Shown here: positions 47,002-57,298 of the stretch, in pieces | Layout: each line of letters opens with the position of its first letter | Position numbering within the stretch: position 1 is the stretch's first letter | From: Sedimentisphaera salicampi | GTDB taxonomy: Bacteria; Planctomycetota; Phycisphaerae; Sedimentisphaerales; Sedimentisphaeraceae | Direction of reading: 5' to 3' | DNA: 64,000 bases | Assembly (NCBI RefSeq): GCF_002117005.1 | Contig: NZ_CP021023.1 | Coordinates: 1-64,000 of the forward strand | Program-made: the position numbers and the translations under genes | Notes under the pieces: model-generated | The model's input: the letters and a program-made list of their open reading frames with translations, nothing else | Told to the model about the DNA's origin: nothing | The model's database searches: none

Positions 47002-47011
47002 TTGTTTTCAT

Positions 47012-47968
47012 TTACTCCATTCCGTTGAGGCCGATTAGCAGGTCGTATAGCATAATGAATGCTGGGATGGTTATTATAGAGGCCATAAAGCTTGTGAAGA
47101 TAAACTGATTTGTAATGTGTCTCTCGCCGCCGCAGCGTTCAGTCATAACAGAAAGCGAAGTTATCGGCGGCACAGCAGCCTGAAGCACAATCATAAACCC
47201 CACCGGCTTCGGGATATTCAGGAAGAAAACGGCCGCAAGGGCGATAAGCGGGAAAATGATGTTTTTGGCAATGGTAAACTTCACCGATTCTGCGAGTTTG
47301 AATTCGCCCTTATCCCTGAAATCGATATAGATGCTCCCGCCGAGGATCATCATAAGCAGCGGTGCTGCGGTTCGGCCTGTGAGCTTGAGGGCGTGCACAG
47401 CAAACTGCGGCACAAACTCCGCCAGCCCGGTAAGCACGAGCGTAAGGGCGATTAGGGTTGCGATGAGCACGGGGTTGAATATCTTGGAGAGCGGGATTTT
47501 GGCGTTTCTGCTGCCGTGAAAAAAGAGATTCACAGCCGCAAAATAGAACGGCGGGAACAGCAGAGTAAAAAGGAAAAGCTCTGTAACCAGCGGATTTTCA
47601 TCCGAAAAAACGCCCGTAATAATCGCAAGCGGAAAGAAAACGGCATTATTGAACACCAGCCCCGAGCGGAATTCCTCCCTGAAGCTTTTCTTAGCGGCAA
47701 ACGAAAGCAGGAATGCTGCAATTATCCCCGCAATCATAAAGCCAGCCCACCATAGAGGCCTTGTCCACCAGTCCGGCATATCCTCCGGATTAAAGGAGGT
47801 GATTATCTTCGAGAATACAAGCGCAGGCAGCGCCACGTCCACAGCGATCGTTGCAAGAACGCTGATTGCCTTCTCCGGAATCACTTTTCGAATTATCAGA
47901 AAAAAGCCCGTAAGCCCGATTAAGAGCAATGCGGCCACTGCTTCAAATGTTGTTATGAAAATCTGCAA
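47012..47968 (-). CDS. AEC-family (auxin efflux carrier-like) transporter
   Basis: 318 residues with about ten hydrophobic segments in the two five-helix halves usual for AEC carriers such as malonate or malate permeases. Typical pieces are the N-terminal VAALLLIGLTGFFLIIRKVIPEKAISVLATIAVDVALPALVFSKI in parts, LLMMILGGSIYI and QAAVPPITSLSVMTERCGGE. The cargo is unknown, perhaps an organic acid. It converges with the sacsin-like gene, with 10 bases between stops. Confidence 0.88.
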   Translation of the reverse strand: MQIFITTFEAVAALLLIGLTGFFLIIRKVIPEKAISVLATIAVDVALPALVFSKIITSFNPEDMPDWWTRPLWWAGFMIAGIIAAFLLSFAAKKSFREEFRSGLVFNNAVFFPLAIITGVFSDENPLVTELFLFTLLFPPFYFAAVNLFFHGSRNAKIPLSKIFNPVLIATLIALTLVLTGLAEFVPQFAVHALKLTGRTAAPLLMMILGGSIYIDFRDKGEFKLAESVKFTIAKNIIFPLIALAAVFFLNIPKPVGFMIVLQAAVPPITSLSVMTERCGGERHITNQFIFTSFMASIITIPAFIMLYDLLIGLNGME

Positions 47969-48326
47969 TTATTGCTCCTGTAAACAATTTGACCAGCCGG
48001 ATTATCTATCAACTCTTAACGCTGTCAATTTGTTTTCAGAATATCTGCCTCAGAAAGCGATCGCCGGCTTTTGCCTGCAACATTCATCGCAGATTCCCGT
48101 TCCCGCATTCTGCGTCTGATTTGCCCTCCTTAGTCCTAAACGTCTAAATCCTGAAAATATCAGTGAATAATTAGCAGCGATTGGCGGCTGGTAAGATAAA
48201 TGTCTTATCAAAAAACTCGCATAAGCAGGGCAGCATCTTTTCAATTCAATGTAGAAGTTTTGTTTACAATCTGTTAAAATACTGCGGCAGGTAAAATTTT
48301 ATCTTTAAGGATTGCAGAGGGTATAG
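47969..48326. other. Divergent intergenic region between the AEC and MscS genes
   Basis: 358 bases with no coding region supported. It contains a short inverted repeat GATAA / TTATC near 48200 and an extended -10 element (48272-48280) for the downstream channel gene. Nothing else is recognised. Confidence 0.5.
48272..48280 (+). promoter_or_regulatory. Extended -10 promoter element of the MscS-like gene
   Basis: TGTTAAAAT has the TGn extension ahead of TAAAAT, 46 bases before the ATG. No well-placed -35 box is seen. Confidence 0.35.
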
Positions 48327-51300
48327 ATGCATAAAACAGCCTACAATAATTCTATTTTTATTAAGCTCCTCATCGCTGCATTTCTGCTTATTCAGGGGGC
48401 GTCTTTTGCTGAAGAAAAGAGCCCAGCCAAAGAGACTCAGGCCGAGGCACCGCCTGAAGAGGTTAAGGCCGAGCCTGAGGAGGCTTGGAGCGTTGATGTA
48501 AAGCAGATTGAGCAGGCCAGACAGCGGATTTCTGAGAATAAGGAAATGGAGGAGGAGGAGAAGAGTAAATATCTTGAGATTTACGACAGCATTCTTGAGC
48601 AGGCAGAGCTCTTCAAGCAGTATCAGGCTGAGAAGGAATCCTTCTCGAATATGCAGAAGAATGCCGCTGCAGAGCTTGAGAAGGTAAAGAAGGAGCTGGA
48701 AAAACTTAAAGAAGAATCTGCAGAGCTTTCCGCTGAGGATAAAAGCGCCTCTGAACTGGAAACCCGACTCACAGAAGCGAATATGAACCTTGAAAGTGCA
48801 AGGGAAACCAGCACCAAGCTTGAAAACGAACCTAAAAGACGTGCGGAAAGGCGAACCCAGATACCCGAGCAGAGAAAACAGATTCAGGAATCTATAGCAG
48901 AGCTGAATGAAAAGCTCAGTCAGCTTCCTGCTGAATCTGAGCAGGACAAGCTCATAGAGGCCAATCGAATGCTCCTGAAGGCCAAGCTAAAGGCCCAGGG
49001 AGCAAAGCTTGATTCTCTTGCAGAGGAGCTCAAGGCATACGAGGCCACCAGCGAGATTCTCGCCTTGCGTAGAGATCTTGCTGCCGCAAAATTGAGCAAA
49101 TACGAAAAGCAGGTGAAGTTTTGGCAGGATGCCCTGAGCCAGGCGAGGAAGAAGGAGGCTGAGCGTGCCAAGCAAGAGGCCAAAAAGGCTGTTCAGCAGT
49201 CTCAGAGATCTCATCCGCTCGTGCAGGAGCTCGCAAATGAGAATGTGGAGCTTGCCAAACAGCAGTCTGAGCTTGTAAAGGATATCGAACAGACAAACAG
49301 CTACTTAAAGGAGATTCAGCTTGAGGTGGAAAACCTCTCTCAGGATTTCAGCAGCCTTCAGGAGCAGATAGACAAGGCGGGCAAAATCACAAGCGCAATG
49401 GGCGTTTTGCTCATGGCCAAGAAGAACAACCTCAAGGATGTTCGCCAGCATAAGAGGCAGATAAGCGAGAGGGTGGCCAAAACCTCCACTATTCAGCTCA
49501 AATGGAGTCAGTACGACAGGAGGTGGGCAGATCTTGCGGAAACTGAGGCCCATGCAGAAAGACTGCTCGAAGAAAACAGCGTAAGCGAGGATATGCCCAA
49601 CTACGCTTCGGTAAAGGAGGAGGCCGAAAACCTGCTCAGAGACAGACGGAAAATCGTTCGAAAAATCGCAGATTACTATATGGATCACATCACTGCCCTT
49701 GCCCAGCTTGATATGAGCGAACGCTCGCTGGTCAAAACGGTAGAAAAATACCGCAGCTATATCAATAAAAGCATTTTGTGGGTGAAGAGCTCCTCGCCTG
49801 TGCAGAAAAGCGAAATAGCCAAGATTATTTCAGGTGTAAAGGCATTCGCTCAAAACAACAATCCTGCAAGGATGCTCGGTGTTATTGTCAGCGATTTTAT
49901 GAAACGTCCCCATTACTACATAATCGCCGGCATTGCTTTCCTCTTGCTGATATTCTCAAGGCCTAAGCTTATAAAAACAGCGAAGGCCGATTCGCAGAAG
50001 GTGCAGAAAATCACGGAAGACCGCTTTGTTTATACGCTCCGTGAGGTTGCAGTTATGCTTTTTTGCGCATCAGCGATTCCTTTGGCAATGGTTTTCCTCG
50101 GCTGGCGTCTGCTTGAGAATTCTGCAAACTATGAGTATTTCGCATATTTTGCTGAAGGGCTTTTCCATGCTTCGTATTTGGCATTTGCCTTTGGAATAAT
50201 GCGGTTTTTCACAAAACCCTGCGGCCTCGGTTCACATTTCGGGATGAATGAAGAAGCTCTGCAGACTTTCAGCGCTAATTTAGTGTGGTTCTTTTCTATA
50301 CTGATTCCCGCTGCCTTCCTGTATTATTCTTTCCAGCTCGGTGAGGATACAAAGGCTGGTCAGGATGCCTGCCGGCGGATTATATTTCTTATCCAGCAGG
50401 CGTCGGTAATTGTATTTCTAATAACAGTTTTGAACCCGAAGGGTACGATTATTCGAAGCTGGCTTGAAAAACACGAAGGAAGCTGGCTTGATAAGCTCAA
50501 ATATCTCTTATTCACGATTGCAATACTCGTTCCTTTTTCATTCTGCATACTCTCCATCATCGGCTACGGCTATGCAGCAATGCATCTCCATCAGGAGCTT
50601 ATGTACACCTTTGCACTTCTTGTTACTGTTTTCTTCCTCACGGCTCTTCTGAAAAGAAGCCTGCTTGTAACCAGAAGACGCCTTGCAATCCAGCAGTTAG
50701 ACAGGCTCAAGGAGCAGACAATCGAGGAGGCTCAAAGTGATACAGAGCAGACTCAGTCTGTAAATATGGCGCAGCAGGCCGGCAATACTATCTCCACCAT
50801 CTCCGATCAGGCAAGGAGTGTAATCAAATTTGTATCCACGCTTTTGGTAGTTCTCGGTGTATGGTGGATATGGAAAAGCACGCTTCCGGCCCTTGAGGCT
50901 CTCGAAAATATCCAGCTCTCTCAAACTACAGATGCTCAGGGCGAGATTATCATAATCAGCTTGGGAAGCTTATTCAAAGCGATTGTAATTTTCATAATAA
51001 CACTCGTTCTAACGAGGAACGTACCCGGGCTCTTGGAGATTATGGTGCTCCAAAAGCTGCCTATAAATTCCGCTGCAAGCTTTGCGATAACAACGCTCTG
51101 CAGGTATCTGCTCTTTATCATAGGCATTGTATATACGTGCTTTGTGCTGGGGATTCGCTGGTCAACGGTGCAGTGGCTTGTGGCTGCTGTGATGGTAGGT
51201 CTCGGTTTCGGCCTGCAGGAGATATTCGCAAACTTCATATCAGGCCTAATAATACTTTTCGAACAGCCTATCAGGGTTGGTGATACTATAACAATTGGAG

Positions 51301-51791
51301 ATGTTAGTGGGCGAGTTTCGAAGATTAAGATACGCGCTACTACAATCCGAAAGTGGGATGAGAAAGAGCTCGTTGTGCCCAATAAGGAATTCATCACTGG
51401 AAGACTGGTAAACTGGAGTCTTTCTGACACCACACTGCGGATAGAGTTCCCCGTGGGTGTGGCATACGGCTCCGATGTTCAGAAGGCCGAGAAAACCCTT
51501 CTCGATATTGCAAAACGCCATCCGGATGTTATAGATACTAAACCTGCTCCGAGGGTGATATTCAAGGGCTTTGGCTCCAGCAGTCTAGACCTTGAGCTCA
51601 GGGTATATATCAGCTCAATAGCCCAGTATCTTGATGTATGGCATCAGATAAACAGCAGGATTGACAAGAGATTCAGAGAAGAAAAGATTGAAATAGCGTT
51701 CCCCCAGACAGATTTGCATTTCCGTTCATCAGATTTACCTATTCCGCTTGATATCAAAGGCAGTGAAAGAAAGAGCAGCGAAGCTGATTGA
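48327..51791 (+). CDS. Large mechanosensitive ion channel, MscS/MscK type
   Basis: 1154 residues. A signal peptide (IKLLIAAFLLIQGASFAEE) precedes a long periplasmic coiled coil (about 50-500) rich in Glu, Lys, Ala and Gln. About ten membrane helices follow from residue 530 to 970. The MscS pore and beta domain are seen in GLGFGLQEIFANFISGLIIL, FEQPIRVGDTI and VVPNKEFITGRLVNWSLSD. Opens under membrane tension to release solutes after osmotic downshock, acting at the inner membrane. The coiled-coil N-terminus and size are like MscK/KefA and related YbdG or YjeP types. Fits an organism from saline sediment. Confidence 0.92.
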   Translation: MHKTAYNNSIFIKLLIAAFLLIQGASFAEEKSPAKETQAEAPPEEVKAEPEEAWSVDVKQIEQARQRISENKEMEEEEKSKYLEIYDSILEQAELFKQYQAEKESFSNMQKNAAAELEKVKKELEKLKEESAELSAEDKSASELETRLTEANMNLESARETSTKLENEPKRRAERRTQIPEQRKQIQESIAELNEKLSQLPAESEQDKLIEANRMLLKAKLKAQGAKLDSLAEELKAYEATSEILALRRDLAAAKLSKYEKQVKFWQDALSQARKKEAERAKQEAKKAVQQSQRSHPLVQELANENVELAKQQSELVKDIEQTNSYLKEIQLEVENLSQDFSSLQEQIDKAGKITSAMGVLLMAKKNNLKDVRQHKRQISERVAKTSTIQLKWSQYDRRWADLAETEAHAERLLEENSVSEDMPNYASVKEEAENLLRDRRKIVRKIADYYMDHITALAQLDMSERSLVKTVEKYRSYINKSILWVKSSSPVQKSEIAKIISGVKAFAQNNNPARMLGVIVSDFMKRPHYYIIAGIAFLLLIFSRPKLIKTAKADSQKVQKITEDRFVYTLREVAVMLFCASAIPLAMVFLGWRLLENSANYEYFAYFAEGLFHASYLAFAFGIMRFFTKPCGLGSHFGMNEEALQTFSANLVWFFSILIPAAFLYYSFQLGEDTKAGQDACRRIIFLIQQASVIVFLITVLNPKGTIIRSWLEKHEGSWLDKLKYLLFTIAILVPFSFCILSIIGYGYAAMHLHQELMYTFALLVTVFFLTALLKRSLLVTRRRLAIQQLDRLKEQTIEEAQSDTEQTQSVNMAQQAGNTISTISDQARSVIKFVSTLLVVLGVWWIWKSTLPALEALENIQLSQTTDAQGEIIIISLGSLFKAIVIFIITLVLTRNVPGLLEIMVLQKLPINSAASFAITTLCRYLLFIIGIVYTCFVLGIRWSTVQWLVAAVMVGLGFGLQEIFANFISGLIILFEQPIRVGDTITIGDVSGRVSKIKIRATTIRKWDEKELVVPNKEFITGRLVNWSLSDTTLRIEFPVGVAYGSDVQKAEKTLLDIAKRHPDVIDTKPAPRVIFKGFGSSSLDLELRVYISSIAQYLDVWHQINSRIDKRFREEKIEIAFPQTDLHFRSSDLPIPLDIKGSERKSSEAD

Positions 51792-51945
51792 GACTAAGCT
51801 TATTAGAGAATAAAATCTTGATGTATGCGTTAGATCTGCGAGGTAAAAAGCGGATTGGTTTAATTGTTCGGTTTTGCTTTTTTGCCCTTAATCATTATAC
51901 TAAGCCCGAATATGCGAATTTAGATTAAAATGGAGATTATTACAA

Positions 51946-52533
51946 ATGAGTAAAAGATTATTTTTGAGCATTTTAGCGGTATCAGCAGCAGTTATTTCTC
52001 TCTCTGCGAGCAGAGTTGACGGTCTAGACAATTCAGCTCCATCAGGAACGGCTGTAGTAAGCATTCCGGAGGTGATAGACAGCAGCGAATATGCCAATCA
52101 GCTCGATTCAGGCCTCCAGAAGGAAAAGGAAAATGCCCTTTCTGAGCTTGAGCAGTACAAGGCTGAGATAGATTCTCTCAGGGCGGATATGAAAACCCGC
52201 AAGCCCGATTCGGAAGAATACGAAGACCTCAAGCAGAAGGTTATGGAGAAAACAGCCGTTGCAGAGGCAAGAAAAAAGCACCTTCAGGAATCGCTTGTGA
52301 AAGAAAACCGCGAGATTATGGAACAGCTCTATCTTGAGATAGTGGCCGTTTCAAAAGAGGTGTGCAAAGAGAAAAATATTGAAATCCTCATAGACCGCGA
52401 CCAGCTCAAACTACCCTCAAGAGATTCTCAGGAGCTTTCGGGCATAATAAAAACCCATAAAGTGATTTATTATGCGCCTCACATAGATATTACAGATGAG
52501 ATAATTGAAAGGCTTGATCAACGCAGCAAATGA
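51946..52533 (+). CDS. skp: OmpH/Skp-like periplasmic chaperone
   Basis: 195 residues with a signal peptide (LFLSILAVSAAVISLSASRV), a short beta strand (AVVSIPEVID) and a long coiled-coil hairpin (about 50-135). A C-terminal strand follows (IEILIDRDQL). This is the Skp/OmpH layout: a trimeric holdase that carries outer-membrane proteins through the periplasm. It is the first gene of the lpx operon, as in many Gram-negative bacteria, and its stop overlaps the lpxD start in an ATGA. Confidence 0.86.
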   Translation: MSKRLFLSILAVSAAVISLSASRVDGLDNSAPSGTAVVSIPEVIDSSEYANQLDSGLQKEKENALSELEQYKAEIDSLRADMKTRKPDSEEYEDLKQKVMEKTAVAEARKKHLQESLVKENREIMEQLYLEIVAVSKEVCKEKNIEILIDRDQLKLPSRDSQELSGIIKTHKVIYYAPHIDITDEIIERLDQRSK

Positions 52534-53561
52534 GTAAAAAATTTACAGCCGGCCGAATAGCCCAGGCCTTAGACGCCCAGTTTTCAGGCAGCCCTGACAA
52601 GGAATTCACCGGCATTACCAGCATAGACCTAGCTGACGAAAACAAGCTTACTTTCGCCGACGGCAAACACCTTAAGCGCCTTGCAGGCAGTTCTGCAGGC
52701 GGTGTTATTGTTCCTGAAATGCGGAAAGATATTCCGGACAAGCTCCAGTTTGCAGTCAAAGATGTCAACGAAGCCTTGATAAAGGTTCTCGAGATGTTTG
52801 CTTTAGAGCCGGCCTTTGAGCCGAAAATAGAGCCCACCGCAGCGGTTGATGAGAATGCCAAAATCAGCTCTAAGGCGTATATAGGGGATTTTGTGCTGGT
52901 GCGGGGCGATGTTAAGATCGCTGATGGTGCGGTAGTTAAAGCCGGCGTTAAGATTCAGGGGCCATGTGAGATTGGCGAAAATACCGTTATTGATTCCAAC
53001 TGCGTTTTGTATCCCCGAACAAGAATCGGCAGAAATTGCTTGATTCACGCTGGAACTGTAATTGGAGCGACAGGATACGGGTATCGTCCGGTAAACCAGA
53101 TGCCAAAGCTCATCCCCCATAACGGCGGAGTGGTAATAGAAGATTTCGTTGATATCGGGGCAAATTCCTGCGTGGACAGGGCGAAATTCGGAGATACAGT
53201 TATCGGAGCAGGCACGAAGATAGACAACCTCTGCCAGATTGCGCATAATGTAAAAGTCGGCAAATGCTGCCTTATAGCGGGGCAGTCTGGAATAGGCGGA
53301 AGCACTGTTACGGGGGACGGCTGCATTTTAGCAGGCAATTCCGGAGCAATAGACAACATTGAATTAGGCGATAAAGTTACAATCTGTGCTACTTCTACTG
53401 CCCTTAAGAACTTAGAATCAGGCAGGGTAATTGCAGGTCCTAACGGTATAGATAGAGCGAAGTATCTTAAAAGTCAGGTTTTAGTGGGCAAGCTTCCTGA
53501 GATTGTGCAGAGGCTGAAAGCACTGGAAAAAAGGTTGAACAATGAAACAGAAAACGATTAA
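52530..53561 (+). CDS. lpxD: UDP-3-O-(3-hydroxyacyl)glucosamine N-acyltransferase LpxD
   Basis: Third enzyme of lipid A synthesis; it adds the second acyl chain from acyl-ACP. The 343 residues have an N-terminal uridine-binding part (GRIAQALDAQFSG, FADGKHLKRL). A left-handed beta-helix of hexapeptide repeats follows (about 110-300). The catalytic His is in CQIAHNVKVG, and DFVDIGANSCVDRA and GGSTVTGDG are typical. Its end overlaps lpxC by 20 bases. Confidence 0.95.
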   Translation: MSKKFTAGRIAQALDAQFSGSPDKEFTGITSIDLADENKLTFADGKHLKRLAGSSAGGVIVPEMRKDIPDKLQFAVKDVNEALIKVLEMFALEPAFEPKIEPTAAVDENAKISSKAYIGDFVLVRGDVKIADGAVVKAGVKIQGPCEIGENTVIDSNCVLYPRTRIGRNCLIHAGTVIGATGYGYRPVNQMPKLIPHNGGVVIEDFVDIGANSCVDRAKFGDTVIGAGTKIDNLCQIAHNVKVGKCCLIAGQSGIGGSTVTGDGCILAGNSGAIDNIELGDKVTICATSTALKNLESGRVIAGPNGIDRAKYLKSQVLVGKLPEIVQRLKALEKRLNNETEND

Positions 53562-54846
53562 AAACGAGGCTTCACTTTCCGGCAAAGGCCTCTTCAGCGG
53601 AAGCGCAGTTGAAGTGAAATTTATCCCGGCAGAGGCGGATACGGGAATTGTGTTCGTGCGTACAGACAACCCCTCGCCAACGAAAATACCAGCCCACGTC
53701 AGCTCTCTGATTGAAACAAGCAGAAGAACAGCTCTGGGCAAAGGCGAGGTTACAATCAGCACAACAGAGCACTGCCTTGCGGCCGTTTATGCACTCGGAA
53801 TCGATAATCTTGTGATAGAGGTTGCAGGGCCTGAACTGCCCGGGCTCGACGGCAGCGCTGCATGCTATATGGAGGCACTGAAGAATGCAGGGATAAAGCA
53901 GCTTGCTAAAGATGTGAACGAATTCGTGGTAACTGAGCCTATAGGTATAGTTGAAGACGATGCCTCAATCTATGCACTCCCTGGAGCGGAGGGGAAATAT
54001 ACCGTAAGCTTCGATTTGAACTACAATCAGGTGGATGCTATAGGCAAGCAGCTGTTTTCATTCGAGGTTACTCCGGAAAGCTTTCAGAGAGAAATAGCTC
54101 CTGCAAGAACATTCCTGCTCGAGAAAGAGGCTGTTGAATTTCAGAAAAATGGGATAGGCAGCCATCTCTCCCCTGAAGATGTGCTTGTGATCGGCGAGGA
54201 CGGCCCTATCAGCAATGAATTCCGTTTCGAAGATGAGTGTGTAAGGCATAAGGTGCTGGATATTATCGGAGACCTTGTCCTTGCCGGCGTTCGGATAAAG
54301 GGCAAGATTGTGGCTTCGAGAAGCGGGCACGAACTCAACAGAAAGCTCGCTGCCAAGATTTCCGAGCTCTCCCGAAAGCAGCAGAGAAAGAAAAAACGCG
54401 GAACAGATGCATTGCTCGATATCAGGAACATCCAGCGGATCCTGCCCCACAGATACCCGTTCCTGCTGGTTGACAAGATTGTCGATATTGAGCACGATTC
54501 AAAGATTGTGGGGGTTAAAAACGTAACATTCAACGAGTTGTTCTTCCAGGGGCATTTCCCCTCAAACCCGATAATGCCAGGGGTGCTCATTGTGGAGGCT
54601 CTCGCTCAGGTGTCAGGTCTTCTGTTTGCTCAGAAACTTGAAAATACAGGTAAGCTCGCAGTGCTTATGACAATGAATGATGTAAAAATTAGGCGTTCTG
54701 TTGTGCCGGGAGACCAGCTCGTGCTGCTTGCGGAAACAGAGAAGGTACGTAGAAGAAGCGCTCAGTGTAGATGTCAGGCAAAGGTGGATGGGAAAGTTGC
54801 CGCTGAAGCCGTGCTGAAATTTATGCTGATTGATGACGATGTTTAA
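53542..54846 (+). CDS. lpxC/fabZ: Bifunctional LpxC deacetylase / FabZ dehydratase fusion
   Basis: 434 residues that join two enzymes. LpxC (about 1-285) deacetylates UDP-3-O-acyl-GlcNAc; its zinc ligands are in [12 protein letters not shown] and [11 protein letters not shown] (His and Asp). The second part (about 295-434) is the hot-dog-fold 3-hydroxyacyl-ACP dehydratase FabZ, with [14 protein letters not shown] and the active-site helix region [14 protein letters not shown] charged linker KKKRG joins the domains. Such fusions are known in Bacteroidota and in some other phyla. Together they couple fatty acid supply to lipid A synthesis. Confidence 0.95.
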   Translation: MKQKTIKNEASLSGKGLFSGSAVEVKFIPAEADTGIVFVRTDNPSPTKIPAHVSSLIETSRRTALGKGEVTISTTEHCLAAVYALGIDNLVIEVAGPELPGLDGSAACYMEALKNAGIKQLAKDVNEFVVTEPIGIVEDDASIYALPGAEGKYTVSFDLNYNQVDAIGKQLFSFEVTPESFQREIAPARTFLLEKEAVEFQKNGIGSHLSPEDVLVIGEDGPISNEFRFEDECVRHKVLDIIGDLVLAGVRIKGKIVASRSGHELNRKLAAKISELSRKQQRKKKRGTDALLDIRNIQRILPHRYPFLLVDKIVDIEHDSKIVGVKNVTFNELFFQGHFPSNPIMPGVLIVEALAQVSGLLFAQKLENTGKLAVLMTMNDVKIRRSVVPGDQLVLLAETEKVRRRSAQCRCQAKVDGKVAAEAVLKFMLIDDDV

Positions 54847-54861
54847 TGGGGACCAGAGTTT

Positions 54862-55677
54862 ATGGATAATGCGAATATTCATCCAACAGCAATAGTTCAA
54901 GATGGTGCCAAAATAGGTGATGGTGTGGTGATTGGGCCAAACTGTTTCGTGGGAAGCGGCGCAGAAATTGGAGACAATACAAAGCTTTCAGCTAATGTTA
55001 TAGTTGAAAAGAATGTGGTGATGGGCAAGGATAATGTGGTTTATCCGCAGGCGGTCATAGGCTGCGGGCCGCAGATTTTCGGAAAGCCAAGCGATTACAA
55101 ATACGGCCGGCTGGTTATTGGAGACTCCAACATAATCAGAGAGCAGGTTACGATTCACCCGGGTATGTTTGAAGGCTCTAGCACTGAGGTGGGCAGCCGG
55201 AATTTCCTTATGATTGGCGTTCATATCGGCCACGATTGCGTTATTGAAGATGATATCGTTACGAGCAACTACTCGCAGATTTCAGGCCACTGCTGGCTCC
55301 AGCGGGGCGTCTGGTTCAGCGGTATCGTAACTGTGCATCAGTTCTGCACGATAGGCCGCTGGGCATATGCCACAGGACTTACAGGAATCAATCACGATAT
55401 CCCGCCGTTTATGACCGCAAGCGGACATTATCCGTGCGTTGTGCGTACTGTGAATCGACGCGGAATGGCAAGGGCAGGCCTCAGCCAGGAAGAGCAGAAA
55501 TCTGTAACCGATATCTTCAAAAAGGTTTACAGAGAGGGCGGCCCGATTCTCGAAAAGGTGCGCGAGATGGTGGGCGATGAGTCGCTTAAAGACGTGCAAA
55601 GAGAAATAATCGAATTCATCAGCCGCGCAAGCGAACACCGCTTCGGAAGATACCTCGAAACAAAAAGACAAGACTGA
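54862..55677 (+). CDS. lpxA: Acyl-ACP--UDP-N-acetylglucosamine O-acyltransferase LpxA
   Basis: First enzyme of lipid A synthesis. 271 residues: N-terminal left-handed beta-helix of hexapeptide repeats (about 5-185) and a C-terminal helical part. The catalytic His is in MIGVHIGHDCVIEDD, corresponding to HIAHDC of the E. coli enzyme. REQVTIHPG and GLTGINHDIP are also family motifs. Gap of 15 bases after lpxC/fabZ. The next native operon gene is probably the Gfo/Idh oxidoreductase at 58120, with a restriction-modification pair lying between. Confidence 0.95.
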   Translation: MDNANIHPTAIVQDGAKIGDGVVIGPNCFVGSGAEIGDNTKLSANVIVEKNVVMGKDNVVYPQAVIGCGPQIFGKPSDYKYGRLVIGDSNIIREQVTIHPGMFEGSSTEVGSRNFLMIGVHIGHDCVIEDDIVTSNYSQISGHCWLQRGVWFSGIVTVHQFCTIGRWAYATGLTGINHDIPPFMTASGHYPCVVRTVNRRGMARAGLSQEEQKSVTDIFKKVYREGGPILEKVREMVGDESLKDVQREIIEFISRASEHRFGRYLETKRQD

Positions 55678-55717
55678 GAATAACAGCATTAAAGAGGCGA
55701 ATTGGAACGCTGGGGCA

Positions 55718-57295
55718 ATGGATAATCTATTAACTATAAAACAGGCAAGTGTTTGGGCGTCAAAACATTTGGGCAGAGATGTTACGCCTTCCAATATCTC
55801 TTATCTGGTGCAGTACGGCAGGATACCCAAGAGAGGCGATAACGGCAGAGTGCTTGTTGATAAATTGGAGCTTCAGGCCTATTATAGAAAGCATTTTTCA
55901 ACAACTGAAGATCGCTGGAAACAGAAACTCGGACAGGACTTAAACTGGCATCTTTCTTTCTCAGACTGCAAAGAATCTGAAAGAACAAAGCATGTACACC
56001 GGCTTCATCCGTATAAGGGCAAGTTTATACCTCAGTTAGTGGAGTATTTCTTGGATGAGCATACTGATGAATTCAAGAAAGAGGCATACTTCAAGCCCGG
56101 AGATATAGTTTTAGACCCGTTCTGCGGGAGCGGTACAACACTTGTGCAGGCAAATGAGCTTGGAATCAACGCAATAGGGATTGATGTTTCTGCGTTCAAT
56201 GCCTATATAAGCAACGTTAAGGTCAGCCATTTTGATTTAGAGGATATAAAAGCTGAAGCGGCCAAAATCTCTAAAAATTTGAGTGAGTTTCAGAGGCAGA
56301 ATAATAATGCAGCCTTCGAACAGCACCTTTTAGAAAAGCTCAAAGAGTTTAATAATAAGTATTTCCCGTCCCCTCAGTTTCGTTTCAAAGTCAGAAAAGG
56401 GGAAATAAATGAAAAACAATATTCTAAGCAGAAGGCTGAAGAATTCCTGAAAACTTACAGCAAGCTTGTTGATGAATATAATCTGCAGCTCAGGCAGCCT
56501 AAAGAAGATACCTTCCTTGAAAAATGGTTTCTCCAGCCTGTAAGAAATGAGTTGGATTTTGTATTCGAGCAGGTTAAGGGAATTGAAAATATCAAAACCA
56601 AGAAAGTTTTGGGGCTTGTGCTCAGCAGAACAATGCGTTCCTGCAGGGCCACAACCCACGCAGACCTCGCCACGCTCAAAGACCCGATAACTCAAACTTA
56701 CTACTGCAGGAAGCACGGGAAGATTTGCAAGCCCCTGTTTTCTATACTGGGCTGGTGGCAGAGATACGTGCAGGACACAATAGACAGGCTGGAAAAATTT
56801 TCCAACCTTAGAACTGACACCTATCAGAGATGTTTAGTGGGCGACAGCCGAAATATAGATATAGTTTCAAACTTGAAAGACAAAGCTCCGAAATTAGCCG
56901 CATCCATTCAGGAAGAAGGCGTTGCAGGAATTTTTTCAAGTCCACCGTACGTAGGCCTGATTGATTATCATGAGCAGCACGCCTACGCATACGATCTTTT
57001 CGGTTTTGAAAGAAATGATGATTTGGAGATCGGCCCTTTATACAAGGGGCGTGGCAAAGAAGCCAGAGATTCTTATATAGAAGGGATTTCTGAAGTTCTG
57101 CTGAATTCCAAGCCTGTGCTTAAAGAAGACTACAATATTTTTTTAGTAGCCAATGATAAGGATGGGCTGTACAGATCTATTGCCGAAAGGGCGGGGATGA
57201 GGATTGTTAGAGAATTCAAAAGACCAGTTTTAAGCAGGGTTGAAAAAGACAGGTCAGCTTATTCTGAAACGATATTTCATATGAAGGAGAAATAG
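55718..57295 (+). CDS. Site-specific DNA methyltransferase with N-terminal HTH
   Basis: 525 residues. SAM-binding motif I is DPFCGSGT (133-140) and catalytic motif IV is SPPY (408-411), the form common in N4-cytosine methyltransferases. Motif I comes before motif IV, with about 270 residues between them that probably hold the target recognition domain. The first 57 residues look like an excisionase/MerR-type helix-turn-helix (LTIKQASVWASKHLG, SNISYLVQYGRIPKRG), an unusual addition that may regulate or target the enzyme. ATG start with GGGG just ahead. The restriction endonuclease gene follows after 3 bases. Confidence 0.88.
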   Translation: MDNLLTIKQASVWASKHLGRDVTPSNISYLVQYGRIPKRGDNGRVLVDKLELQAYYRKHFSTTEDRWKQKLGQDLNWHLSFSDCKESERTKHVHRLHPYKGKFIPQLVEYFLDEHTDEFKKEAYFKPGDIVLDPFCGSGTTLVQANELGINAIGIDVSAFNAYISNVKVSHFDLEDIKAEAAKISKNLSEFQRQNNNAAFEQHLLEKLKEFNNKYFPSPQFRFKVRKGEINEKQYSKQKAEEFLKTYSKLVDEYNLQLRQPKEDTFLEKWFLQPVRNELDFVFEQVKGIENIKTKKVLGLVLSRTMRSCRATTHADLATLKDPITQTYYCRKHGKICKPLFSILGWWQRYVQDTIDRLEKFSNLRTDTYQRCLVGDSRNIDIVSNLKDKAPKLAASIQEEGVAGIFSSPPYVGLIDYHEQHAYAYDLFGFERNDDLEIGPLYKGRGKEARDSYIEGISEVLLNSKPVLKEDYNIFLVANDKDGLYRSIAERAGMRIVREFKRPVLSRVEKDRSAYSETIFHMKEK

Positions 57296-57298
57296 GGT

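Noticed and set aside
40097-47011. Mobile element carrying the helicase/ATPase pair
   Set aside because: No transposase, integrase, tRNA or terminal repeat was found at either edge; only composition suggests transfer.
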